Below are positions 10,410 through 20,514 of a DNA stretch of 64,000 bases, piece after piece. A program made the position numbers and the translations under genes. Below the pieces are notes generated by a model. The model was not told where the DNA came from, did no database searches, and saw nothing but the letters and a program-made list of their open reading frames with translations. Within the stretch, counting starts at the first letter, position 1; every line of letters starts with the position of its first letter. Origin of the DNA: Takashimella koratensis (taxonomy: Eukaryota; Basidiomycota; Tremellomycetes; Trichosporonales; Tetragoniomycetaceae); assembly GCA_003116875.1 (NCBI GenBank), contig BCKT01000012.1:1080098-1144097 (forward strand), read 5' to 3'.

Positions 10410-11120
10410 TCAAAAGTTTTCGGGATTGAGGATGTTCTGGAGTGAGGTAGGCTGAAGCAAAGCTCTTTCATCTGGGTAAGCCACCCTATTGCTCACAATC
10501 TCGGGCTGAGGGTCGCAAGACCCTTTTATGCCCTTGGAGAACCGACTCGGCAAAAGAGTTTGGATACGGGTTAGGGGTGCCCTCACCCAAAAGACTTCCA
10601 CTTCATTGACCTGATCACCTCCAACTGTTGCCGGGTGCTCCAAGGGAAATCCCATGCCAGTGACGAAACCAACCTCTTGGTCATTATCAAGCACCTTGGC
10701 GAACTTTTGCATTTCCGAATCGGTGCCCAGCTCGACGGAGGCGCGCGACCACAGACCTCGAGAGTGGAAGAACATTGCTCGATCGTAGTAGTGCTGAGGC
10801 AAGGTCAGTGCGTCACTCGCCAATGTTCGCTCCAGACTCGAGTGGAAGATTTCGTGTACCTCGGCGAAGGAGCCATATTCCTGGAATTCCTTAAATTGGG
10901 CTGCGAAGTGGGCGTCAATTTGGGAGGCGACGGTATGGTCGATGAAAACGAAACCACCATCGGGTATGTGAGTGAATGTGCTCGCGACGATGAAGAGGGT
11001 ACGGCCAGTGACTTTGGTATAGTCTCCCACGGCACTATCGATCACCGTTGGCTGTGGGGTGCTTAGGCGGAGGTAAGGTAACGATAGGACGGAAAAGGAT
11101 CGAGGCGGCGGGATCGACAT
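10410..11120 (-). CDS. Orphan tandem family, member P5 (unknown function)
   Basis: Single-exon frame of 236 residues from ATG at 11120 (MSIPPPRSFSVLSLPYLRLS). Family blocks are LFIVASTFTHI near residue 46, VASQIDAHFAAQF near residue 65, EVGFVTGMGFPLEH near residue 150 and VNEVEVFWVRAPL near residue 175. The C-tail (CDPQPEIVSNRVAYPDERAL) is specific to this copy. No signal peptide, membrane helix or catalytic motif is visible. ACAAAGG on the coding strand lies at 11311-11317, 191 bp upstream. No introns, unlike nearly every gene outside the array. Confidence 0.7.
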   Translation of the reverse strand: MSIPPPRSFSVLSLPYLRLSTPQPTVIDSAVGDYTKVTGRTLFIVASTFTHIPDGGFVFIDHTVASQIDAHFAAQFKEFQEYGSFAEVHEIFHSSLERTLASDALTLPQHYYDRAMFFHSRGLWSRASVELGTDSEMQKFAKVLDNDQEVGFVTGMGFPLEHPATVGGDQVNEVEVFWVRAPLTRIQTLLPSRFSKGIKGSCDPQPEIVSNRVAYPDERALLQPTSLQNILNPENF

Positions 11121-11709
11121 TGGTGTACGGTTACTACAGCTGGGTTTGGCGGGGTTGAAGGTATAAGGCCAAGAGATGATGGTCTATTATGATTGGGAAG
11201 AAAACCTTGCTCTACTATATGTAGCAGGAAACCCCATGGCAGTTGGAGCACTTCGGTACAGTATGTTCCAGAGGAAGTGAACTGAGGGAGTACACTGACG
11301 TCAGGATACACCTTTGTCTAATATTTGTCCACCCGCTTTGAACATGTGTGGCGAGCCCCGCAATGATCTGGCCCAACGAGTCCTTTGATGTAATCTGAGA
11401 TGGGCAACTCCGATATGTCATCTTAGGATTTTCAAGGGAGTGCAAGTGGCGCGCTTGGATCGGTTGGAAGTGAACGGTGTGTCGACAGCGGAGAAAAGAG
11501 ACGTCTAGCAGAGTGAGCGCTTCAGGTGTGAGATTTTAAGCCATTGTGGGCGGTCAAACGCACTGCGGCTGTACCGTAGAGAAATGGAGCTCGGGTGGTG
11601 TTGGTTTTTGGTGGTAATTTGTTGCATACTGTATATATAGGTAGTACCAAGCTTTGCCTAGCTATATCTTGCTCACAGGTAGGCGATCACTGGATCAGAG
11701 AGAATCAGA
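11121..11709. promoter_or_regulatory. Intergenic / P5 upstream region
   Basis: 589 bp between P6 and P5. Besides the ACAAAGG element nothing coding is supported; a short TATATATAG stretch lies near 11632-11640. Confidence 0.4.
11311..11317 (-). promoter_or_regulatory. ACAAAGG element upstream of P5
   Basis: Coding-strand ACAAAGG 191 bp upstream of the P5 ATG, same orientation as at P2 and P6. Confidence 0.45.
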
Positions 11710-12437
11710 TCAACCCTGAATTGCAAGCATACGTCCTAGGGTAGTGTTACCGAAGGACCCGTCTGTGCTACCGGAGTCTATGACTTGAGCACCGCCAGGC
11801 CCCATGTCACCTCTGGGGTCATGGTCAGGCCCGTAACTCTGACCGCCATTAACAGAGGTCCCGCGGTGTCGGAATTGGTTGGAACGCAGGGGCATGACCC
11901 ACCCGACGAGGACTTGGCTTACGGTCTCGCCACCAATGGCGAAAGTACTCTGGTCGTCGTTGGTCTGATGCACACCGCCGACAAAAGCCCAAGTATTCCC
12001 GGGGACATGACCGCGGAAGTCGAGACCCCAGTGTCGGTGCACGTGGGACCCTCTACCATCTCCGTGCTGGGCACGTTAGCGTTGAACTCCTCGGGATCAG
12101 TGAGTTGCGTTGACGCTTCCACAAGCTCCCCTTTCAGAGCGAGGTGATAACTTTCCTGGAAAGCTTTCTGAAACTGAGAAATCGATGGGTAGTTCTTACC
12201 GCGGATACTGTTGAAAAGCTGGGCGTTGACTTGAGTGGTTACGTTAGATGCAAAGTGGACGTCCGAGACAAGAGATACGTCGGTCAGTGTACTGCAAATG
12301 ATCAAAGCAGTGAGAGTGCCGTCTTGATTTCTAAACGTTGCAGCAACGTTTTTGACACTGGACGGACTGTCCATACTGTCTTGCCAAGCTCGGAGCTGTG
12401 AGAGATCCAAATACGAGAGTGGAGTTTGGTCAGACAT
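11710..12437 (-). CDS. Orphan tandem family, member P6; two frames joined by a putative 35-nt intron
   Basis: ATG at 12437 opens MSDQTPLSYLDLSQLRAWQ. Family blocks in the first frame are ALIICSTLTDV and VTTQVNAQLFNSI. The C-terminal blocks HWGLDFRGHVPGNTWAFVGG and VSQVLVGWVMPL lie in another frame. A 35-nt segment (about 12070-12104) beginning GTTCAA, containing CTAAC and ending GGTAG would join both frames in phase, and introns of 31-39 nt are common in this window. The donor is weak, so a real frameshift remains possible. The product would be about 230 residues with a Gly/Asn-rich tail (DMGPGGAQ, STDGSFGNTT). ACAAAGG at 12637-12643 and TATATAAG-like sequence near 12519-12526 lie upstream. 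Function unknown. Confidence 0.6.
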
Positions 12438-13184
12438 TGTTATGTGGTGATACGAGGTATGTGTAAGCTAGAGGGGGAGAGATGTGAGTACGAGGAGGCA
12501 GGAGGGAGTACTAAGCCTTATATGCAAAGCGCCGCGAGAAGTGGGAGGTGGGGTGGAGGTAAGGCTGGGAGTACAATCTGCCCACTGAAGGGAAAGCGAA
12601 CCAACCGAGCTGGCGAAATGGAGTGTTATGAGTCAACCTTTGTGGCCCATGAGCACCGACCGTGAGCTGCGCCTACGCGCAGGTAAGGCTTGACTAGATC
12701 CTTTGAGGTCTCTTTCAAAGCTTTTCGCAGTAAGAGCTGACGTAGTAGCGACGTCCCGTGAGAAAGTGCATCGTCAATGTCAACATACCACCACCTTTAA
12801 CAGCTCCTCCGGCGATGTCAGTGCGGTAGTCTAATGTTTCGTCCCCATCCTCCATTCTGCAAGAAAGGATGACCTCCAAGTCTACCCAAAGCCCACCCGT
12901 TCTCGACGTATCCCAACTTGGCCGTGCAGACGCATACATGATGATCCGTCCGTGCGAATACTCTGAGCCTAATCGTGGAAAAAGTCGAGCATAACTCCTT
13001 TTGTATACCTACTATACTCCGCCTGTTTCGCGTGCTGCGCCTCCTCTACCCGCTCAGATCTGACCACGAACTTGGAAGAACCGCTTCCACCAACTCCGAC
13101 CGACTCCCTTCATCGAGTTATGTACTCCGTCGCGCATTCGGGTGTACATGTGTGGGTCATGTGCCGGTGCCAGTGTCCGATTCG
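12438..13184. other. Intergenic at the upstream end of the P array
   Basis: Holds the P6 promoter elements. A 74-codon frame on the minus strand (12715-12939, MYASARPSWDTSR to YVSSYCEKL) has an ATG and smooth composition but no splice sites, family blocks or recognisable domain; I do not call it a gene. Confidence 0.4.
12637..12643 (-). promoter_or_regulatory. ACAAAGG element upstream of P6
   Basis: Coding-strand ACAAAGG 200 bp upstream of the P6 ATG, matching the spacing at P2 (201) and P5 (191). Confidence 0.45.
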
Positions 13185-13590
13185 TCAAAGGGAACTGGAA
13201 CGAGGGGTTAGCCTATTCCAAGTCTCTCCCCCTGCCATCGCCGCTTCCTCTCCTCCCTGGGCGGATACAATAATCCACCGATCGCCGATCCTCGATCCAA
13301 CGGGATACAGCTCTACTCACCTCTGCCAAAGCCGATCCGGAATTTAATCGCTCAACCGAAGTGATCGACGCTTCGACCATCCTAGCTTGGGCCGGAGAGA
13401 CAGCGATATCATCTGGGACACGTGAGGTCGCCGCCGACGACGACGCGAGGGAGGTAGATGATGTGGGGAGGCGGAACGTGCGTCGAACGACAGCGTCGAG
13501 GGCGTCCGAGAGCTGCGGCGATCCAGAGGGCCGGAAGGGAGTCGCAGGGAGGGAGTGGATAAGCGTGACGAGGTGAGATACTCGGCTCAT
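13185..13590 (-). CDS. Small hypothetical protein, two exons
   Basis: Exon 1 (13590-13321, 90 codons) opens MSRVSHLVTLIHSLPATPF and contains SDALDAVVRRTFR and VEASITSVERLNSGSALAE. A clean GTGAGT donor follows; the acceptor at 13257 leads to a 24-codon second exon ending ETWNRLTPRSSSL and a stop at 13185-13187. Length is about 113 residues. The amphipathic N-terminus with few acidic residues would fit a mitochondrial presequence, but that is a guess. No domain is recognised. It is head-to-head with the EDEM gene (209 bp between ATGs), so the two may share a promoter. The GT-AG splice and good composition make it likely real. Confidence 0.55.
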
Positions 13591-13799
13591 AGCTGCGGCG
13601 ATGGGTTGATGTCTGTGGTGGTGTGTGGTGGATGCAGACGATGATGAAAAGTCGGCGCTGAAAACAAATCGGCAGCAACCCGAGTAGTCCAACGTCACGT
13701 GACTCTACACTGAGCTCTTGCTTCGTCATTCCCCGTTCACCTTTGAATTATCACTCGGTCGACTTCACTACAACCCCTACCTCCCCCTCTTCCGACTCT

Positions 13800-16700
13800 A
13801 TGCGCGTACTCGCGCGACCCCCTACGAGGGCCAAACGGCGGCGAGAGCTGTCAACTCGACTACAGCTCACGGGTGCTCGTTTGCTGTCCTCGGCGTTTAT
13901 CGTTTGGCTCGTCGTTCTCGCTGTCGGACCTCTGGGCGCTGAGGGCATGTCTCGCGAGCGAAGAGACGAGCTCAGAGAGGATACGCGAGATGTGCGCATA
14001 GTCAGAGATTTCAAAGGGGTTATAGAGGTGTACTGACTACCTGAAGATGTTTCGGCTTGGATACGAAGGGTACATGAAGTATGCCTACCCAGCGGTGAGT
14101 TATAGTCTACCCTTGTATTCTTGGTTGCTTCTCTGACAGATCCAGGACGAGCTACGACCGTTGACGTGTTCGCCATTGACACGAGACCCGGACTCTACCA
14201 ATATCGGGATCAACGATGTCCATGCGAACGCGTCTATCACTCTCCTTGACGTTCTCACTTCCCTTCCTCACGTTCTCCCTTCCGAATTCCCTAGCGCTGT
14301 TCGACGAGTAGCTACCGAGATTTCGTTCGACAGCGACGTCAAGATCCAAGTCTTTGAAATGACTATCCGGGCCCTGGGTAGCTTGTTGTCCACGTATCAG
14401 CGGCTGGAAGCGATGCCGACTGACCCGAAAAACCAGGCAAAGGAGTTGGGACTGGAAGGTGCGGTCGAAGTGAAGGTCTACGCAGGGAGGATATTGGAGT
14501 TGGCTTTGGATTTGGGGAAGAGACTATTGCCGGCTTTCAAAACGCCAACCGGGATACCAGTGTCGAGGATTAATCTGCGCAAGGGCGTAGATAAAGGGGA
14601 GACGATGGAGACGTGTAAGTTGGCTTCCGGTCAAGGGGAAGAAGGAAGCGAACTGGGGAAAAGCTCATGGATATAGGTACGGCAGGCGCGGGGAGCTTGA
14701 TCTTGGAGTTTTCCCTTCTCTCGAGGTTGACAGGTGACCCTCGCTTCGAAGTGAGTGATACCCACCGCCTGAAAGCTCGTTTGCATGGCTGTCCGGTACT
14801 ACTAGTGGATCACGCTGACCTCTGTCTGCAGGAAGTCGCCCACAACGCATTCATGGCGCTGTGGAACCGGAGGTCTGAACACGACCTTTTGGGTAATGGG
14901 ATCGGCGCAGGACATGGACACTGGCTGACCCCGGGGTTGAGTGGGATCGGGGCCGGGATTGATAGTTACTTTGAGTACGCGCTCAAAGCAGCTATCATGT
15001 TAGGTAGGTCCGACTTTCGACCAGTGCTGTACAAGTTGACTAAGCTGGTGCACTCAACAGACGACGCAGCGTACCTCGATGTGTTCCAAGATGCGTACGC
15101 AGCGATCATGACGCATATCCGGACCCCTGACGGAGCCATCGTACGTAAACCTATCAACCACTTGGTTGTATGTGGGTATCAAGTCGCTAACTATTTACTC
15201 TTATACATGTACAGTACCGCCCCGTCCAACTCCGCCTACTCCAACCTCCAGCGGGGGCTATGATCGACTCTCTCTCTGCTTTCTTCCCAGCTGTTCAAGT
15301 CCTCTTCGGCGATTTGGACGCGGCCATTCGGTCTCATTTGGTCTGGTATCACCTCTGGACGCGGTACGATGCGATCCCCGAATCATGGGAGGTCGAGAGT
15401 AGACGACTAGGGTGGGCAGGGTGGCCTGGTCGACCAGAGTTTGTAGAGTCGACTTATTACCTCTACCAAGTGAGTAAAGGGCCAAGGCTGATGGGTTTAA
15501 GAGAGGCGACAAGTGAAAGTCAGAAATCAAGTCTGGAGCTGATTACGTTGCAGGCAACGAAAGATGATTTTTATTTGAGAGTAGGGGAAAGAGTGTTGAT
15601 GGATATGAGAAGGAGGACGATGACGTCGTGTGGGTTTGCGACGATGAAAGATGTCGAGACGGGCGAGGTGAGCTCGGTCGCTGTGTTGACCTTCTCCTGT
15701 GGATGGACATTGTAGCGTGACTGACTAGACTCAGGTCGAAGACCGGATGGAGAGTTTTGTTCTCTCCGAGACATTGAAAGTAAGTCCAACCATCTCCTTC
15801 CACCACCTCGACCATCTCTTTCATTATTTTTTCTTGCTGTCATTCATAACTCACTGCCGTACAGTACCTCTACCTACTCTTCGCCGACGTTCCTTTCCCC
15901 GGCTCTAACGCAGTCTTCACTACCGAGGGCCACCAACTGATCATGCCCCGTCCCCTTCTTCACGCACCCACGGCCTCCCGTCGGGCCCTGCACGCGGGTG
16001 AAGACCTCGTTTGCCCAGCGTACACCAGTCCCAAGATAGGAGGGATGGTGGTGGGTGTTGAAGGGAGAGGGGATTACGAGTACACCCGGATGTTGGTCTT
16101 TGGACCTGAAGGCGTAGGGGCAGGGGTCGGGTCCGTCGATGGAGGGAGATGTCAAGTCCCTTCTGTCCCACGATACGTGAGTACCCCTTACCCTTATGAA
16201 TGATGGTGACAAGAATCCTGATAATCTTGATAGTCATTCGATATCGCGCTCTCGCCTGTCGAATCGGCAGGTTCGATCCCACCTCTCGATACCTCGCCAG
16301 GTCCGGAGAAAGTGTGGCAAACTTCTGGTGGCGATTTCATGGTCGCGAATGTGGATGGACTTCGACTAGGTGTTCGATGGCGTGTTGATGGAGCCGGATA
16401 CGACGTTTCTAGCAGTGAGTGATTCTACTTTATCACATCTACACAAACGAAGCCTCTAGTTTCCCCTTCGCGCCCGTGAAGCCGAGACCTCTTGCTTTCC
16501 CGGTGACGCTCTTGGTATTTGAGCTGAACATTGTCTTTAGTCGGACCTCATCGCGTTCGTCCGGGCCAACACGTCTTCGTCGCGGACCCAAAGATGGAAG
16601 GATACCTTCCCCACGCTTCTGCCCCTCCTCCTCCGCCCTACGCACCCGCCGAGATCGTTGTGCGAATATCCATCCTGCCCCCTGCGACGGCGGAAGAGCC

Positions 16701-17661
16701 CGAACCGGCGCCGGTGGTGCTACTGAGTGTGATTGGGGCGACGGCGCTGTTTGGGCGCGGGTTTGAGAAGGTCGCCGATGGAGAGGGGCAGGGAGAGGGG
16801 GAGGCGGGTGGTATTGAGACTCCTAGGGAAGGGGTCGGGAAGGCAAAGGGGAAAGGGAAGAAAAAGGGAGGGAAGAACGTAAAAGATCGAAAGAAACCAA
16901 TGCCGCTGGTACAACAACAACATCAACAACTTCAACACCACGAATTATCTCAACCTTTGTCGGGATTTACACTCGGTAGCGGTCCCGTGACCCTGGTCCG
17001 TCCTCGATCTCGACAAGGGTGCAGTCTGTCTCTACCTGACCTGGAGGGGCTAGGTTCGGTTTCTGGCACGGACGACGAGAGTGAACCGTTTGTGCTTTTT
17101 GTGGAAAGAGGAGGGTGTACGTTTCTACAAAAGGCTCAGGAGGCGGTCAAGTTTGGAGCATCGGGTTTGGTCATTTACGACTACCAATCTGATCGGGACG
17201 ACTCTGACCACTCTGGTCCAAGTGGGCACGACGACGGCGACATAGACGAGAGGGAGGAGAGGGAGGAGAGGGACGAGACCGATATCTTACTTCGACCTAG
17301 CGCAGAGGACGAGCCTGACCAATCATTGGATCAAGTGAAAGGTATAGGCGTAGTCTTTGTGGAACGAGCAGTAGGAGTCTTTGTGAATCAGGTAATGGAT
17401 GGTGTGAATGGAGGAGGAGAAAATTTAGGGGAGAGGAAATTGGGAGTTGGAGTTGATCAACTTGAACGATGGGAAGGAAGTAAAGTGAGCCATGGAGGAG
17501 GTGGAGGAGGTAAAAGAGGTGGAAAGAGCGGAGGAGGTGGAGGAGGAGGAGGGGGAGAAGGGGGAAGGCAAGAAGAGAAAAGAGTCGGGAGATTGGTGGT
17601 TAATGATTATGAGATTTGGAACTTGGCCGTCATCGAGAGTGATGACGATAAATGGCGATAA
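13800..17661 (+). CDS. MNL1: EDEM-like ER alpha-1,2-mannosidase (GH47) with PA domain
   Basis: ER-lumen mannosidase that trims misfolded glycoproteins for ER-associated degradation (yeast Htm1/Mnl1, animal EDEM). Twelve exons sum to 3063 nt and 1020 residues. ATG at 13800 is followed by a signal anchor (LLSSAFIVWLVVLAVGPLGA, residues about 28-47). EDEM-type GH47 blocks: MFRLGYEGYMKYAYPADELR (65-84), GHGHWLTPGLSGIGAGIDSY (near 290-310), RPEFVESTYYLYQATKDDFY (near 418-437) and VFTTEGHQLIMPRP. A protease-associated domain, GCTFLQKAQEAVKFGASGLV, lies near residues 835-860 as in EDEM3-like proteins. Lys/Gly-rich and Asp/Glu-rich low-complexity inserts flank it, and a Gly-rich stretch (17490-17560) precedes the C-terminus. 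Introns are 51-126 nt. Family call is secure; the symbol is by analogy to yeast. Confidence 0.93.
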
Positions 17662-18224
17662 CAGCGACGGCGACGGCGACGGCGACGACATCGACATCGA
17701 CATCGACATTGACATTGATAGATACCAATGGATCGATTCAATATACATACAACACATATTTCCCCTCAAAATTCACAACCACAATCACACACAGGTAGAC
17801 GGACATTCTACACCATCATAAAAACCCCAAGCACACGAACAGTCCCAATCGACGTATCCAACATGGGCACACACTATCAACCTACAACGACCTCCTGATG
17901 TATAATAACACGAAGATGGAGACGACAGACCGAGTTCAAAGAGACTGTACAAACGGGAAGACGCACAGTCAGACCCGAGGCGAAGTAAGAGGTTCGAGAG
18001 AGTCAAGTCACATGTGACACAATGGTTTTATCACGTTCCACGCATGATAGATGCATTTTCAATTTTTGTAATCTTCATCCAACTTTATCCAACCACTTTT
18101 TTTTTTTTTTGTTTTCACCAAACGCAAGGGAGAGAGACTGTATTCACAAGAACGGGAACGGGCTCGACTGCATGCGGGGTAATTGTAGAAAGGGACAAAG
18201 GTAGGATCGATCGACCAAGTCGAT
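17662..18224. other. Convergent intergenic region EDEM / transaldolase
   Basis: 563 bp holding both 3' ends. Contains the hexanucleotide repeat and a T14 tract near 18099-18112. No gene is supported. Confidence 0.5.
17663..17722. repeat. Hexanucleotide repeat in the 3' flank of the EDEM gene
   Basis: Directly after the EDEM stop, four GACGGC-type units are followed by GACATC and GACATT units. The array would continue as an acidic repeat if the stop were lost. Confidence 0.85.
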
Positions 18225-20051
18225 TTAAGCGGAGAGCTTGGACTTGAGGAGCTCCTTGAGGGTGTTACCGTCCTTGGCGAAACCGCGGATACCCTCGTGA
18301 AGCTTGTCGAAAGCCATGACGTCGTCGAAGAGAGCCCAGCGGAACTTGGCCTCGTCGTTGATGAAGGTGACCTTCTCCTCCTTGGCGTTGGCAGCCGAGG
18401 CGGCGTCGAGCTTCTTGGGGACGGGCTCGCTACAGCGCGTCAGCGCCGTGCAACAATAATAAGATCAGGAATGGAGTATAAGGCAGCCACAAGCCCAGTC
18501 GATTATCGATTGGGTAATCTAGGGAGTAGCAACGTCACACCCGAGAACACTTACGAAGAGTTCTTGAGCTCCTCGAGGAGCTTGGGGGCAATGGTGAGGT
18601 AGTCGCACCCAGCGAGCTCCTTGATCTCGCCAACGTTACGGAACGAAGCGCCCATGACGATGGTGTTGTAGCCGTGCTGCTTGTAGTAGCTGCAAAACGA
18701 CGAGCGTTAGCGAGGTGAAACACGTAGCGGCAGAGATGAAGAAAGGATGAGGTTGGAAAAAAAAAAAAAAAGAAAAAGCCGGAAAAGGCCAAGAATCGAA
18801 CAAAAGAGTCCTAGGATCACTACTCACTTGAAGATGCGCTGGACAGACTTGACACCGGGGTCAGTCTCCGAGGTGTACTCCTGGCCAGTCGACTTCTTGT
18901 ACCAGTCGAGGATCTGCGACGTGTCAATTGGTGTTTCTTGAATCGCGCGCTGACGAGTAGGGAGTATAGGGAGAATGATGAGAGTGTAGTATGAGTCAAA
19001 GACTTACACGGCCGACGAAGGGGGAGATGAGGGTGACCTTGGCCTCGGCACAAGCGACGGCCTGGCCGAAACCGAAGAGGAGGGTGAGGTTGCAGCTGGG
19101 TCAAGTTAGCGATTGAGCGGCGAAGCGAAAGGAAGCTGCGAGCGAGCCGCCAAGGGGGAGAGTCCGACCGTCCCGGAAGGATAGAGGTAAGGGAGTAGTA
19201 GTAGGGAAATAGGGATGATTGAAAGTAAGACTCACTGGATGCCCTCCTCCTCGAGCTGCTTGGCAGCCTGGATACCCTCCCAAGTGGAAGCGATCTACAC
19301 GGTGTCAACCAACTGGCACTGTGACATGGTACGTCGTAGCCAACCAAGTCCAAACCCGCTACTCACCTTGATCAAGACACGGTCCTTGTGGATACCGACG
19401 GACTCGTAAAGAGCGATGAGCTGCTTGGCCTTGGCGAGGGTGGCCTCTGTGCAGTGTTAGCTCGGTTCCCAATTTCTTCTCCTTCCAAGCTGTTGCTCCA
19501 CCCTCGGCTCGATGCCTCCGGGTTGAGGCTCAAACTTACCCTTGTCGAACGAGAACTTGGCGTCAACCTCGGTCGAGACACGACCGGGGATGATCTTCAA
19601 GATCTCAGAACCGAAACCGACGAGGAGTCGGTCCATGGCGTTCTCAGCCTGCTCCTCGAGGTCCGAGGACTTGGACTTGCCGAATTCAACGGCAGCGTCG
19701 ATGAGCTTGGCGTAAGCAGGGAGCTTGGCGGCGGCCAAACTAATCAAGCGAGAGAAATCGAGCGTCAGCACTGAATTGTAGCGAGAGCAGCGAGCCGTTA
19801 AGCAAAAACGAGCCGAGCTCGTCAATGATGAGGATAGAGAGCTTTGCTCTTCTTGGATGGGTGGGGACGTAGCAACTTACATGAGGGACGGGTTGGTGGT
19901 AGCGTCCTGGGGCTTGTAAGCGCCAATGGACTCGAAGTCTCCCGAGTCGGAGACGACGACGGTGCCGGAGCTGTAGGAGGGGTATGGAGGTGTATGGGCA
20001 TGGCGAGGAGAGAGGAGGGGAGACAGGGAGAGGGAGACAGGGAGAGAGAGA

Positions 20052-20083
<32 letters not shown>

Positions 20084-20514
20084 TCAACCGAGCGAAAGAC
20101 GGAGAGGTACAGATGAGTGGGGAAAGGTCAAGTGAGAAGAGGTGTTTGTTACATCGGAGATAATCAGAAACGTGTGAGATGGGGGGTGAGATCCGTATCC
20201 GAGAGATGCGTGGTCAGTGGGTGTGAAGGGAGGAGGGAGTGAGTGAGAGTAGGTTTAGAGAGTGGGAGGGGAGTATGTGAGGTGGGTGAGGTATGTGAGG
20301 TGGGTGAGAGTCGAGCCAGGGTGAGCGGCGAGGGAGTGAAAAGAGAGACGAGGTGAAAGAAAGAGTAGCGAGCGATACGAGGTCAGCGATGGCTCGGTAG
20401 AAGCTGGGAAAAGTGGGCGGGGGAGATGGATGTGGAGTAGAGGAGTGGAGATGGACAAGAAGAGACTCGACTCGACTCGACTCACGCCTTGAGAGCGTCA
20501 AGAGAGGTGGACAT
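18225..20514 (-). CDS. TAL1: Transaldolase
   Basis: Pentose phosphate pathway enzyme transferring a dihydroxyacetone unit between sedoheptulose-7-phosphate and glyceraldehyde-3-phosphate. Nine exons (20514-20486, 19970-19881, 19739-19540, 19446-19367, 19294-19236, 19095-19008, 18913-18828, 18689-18555, 18429-18225) sum to 972 nt and 323 residues, the normal class size. Signatures: [20 protein letters not shown], the Schiff-base lysine at residue 133 in [33 protein letters not shown] and [10 protein letters not shown]. Ends ELLKSKLSA. The first intron is 515 nt and holds GA-rich repeats; the others are 72-141 nt. Expected to be cytosolic and well expressed. Confidence 0.96.
20034..20095. repeat. 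GA-rich microsatellite in transaldolase intron 1
   Basis: Runs of GAGAGAGAG on the plus strand, inside intron 1 of TAL1. A second imperfect direct repeat, GTGAGGTGGGTGAG, recurs at about 20277-20310 in the same intron, and an ACTCG pentamer repeat (20464-20483) abuts the donor. Confidence 0.8.

Noticed and set aside
12715..12939. 74-codon minus-strand frame next to the P array
   Set aside because: Has an ATG but no array blocks, no splice partners and no recognised motif; kept only as a note.
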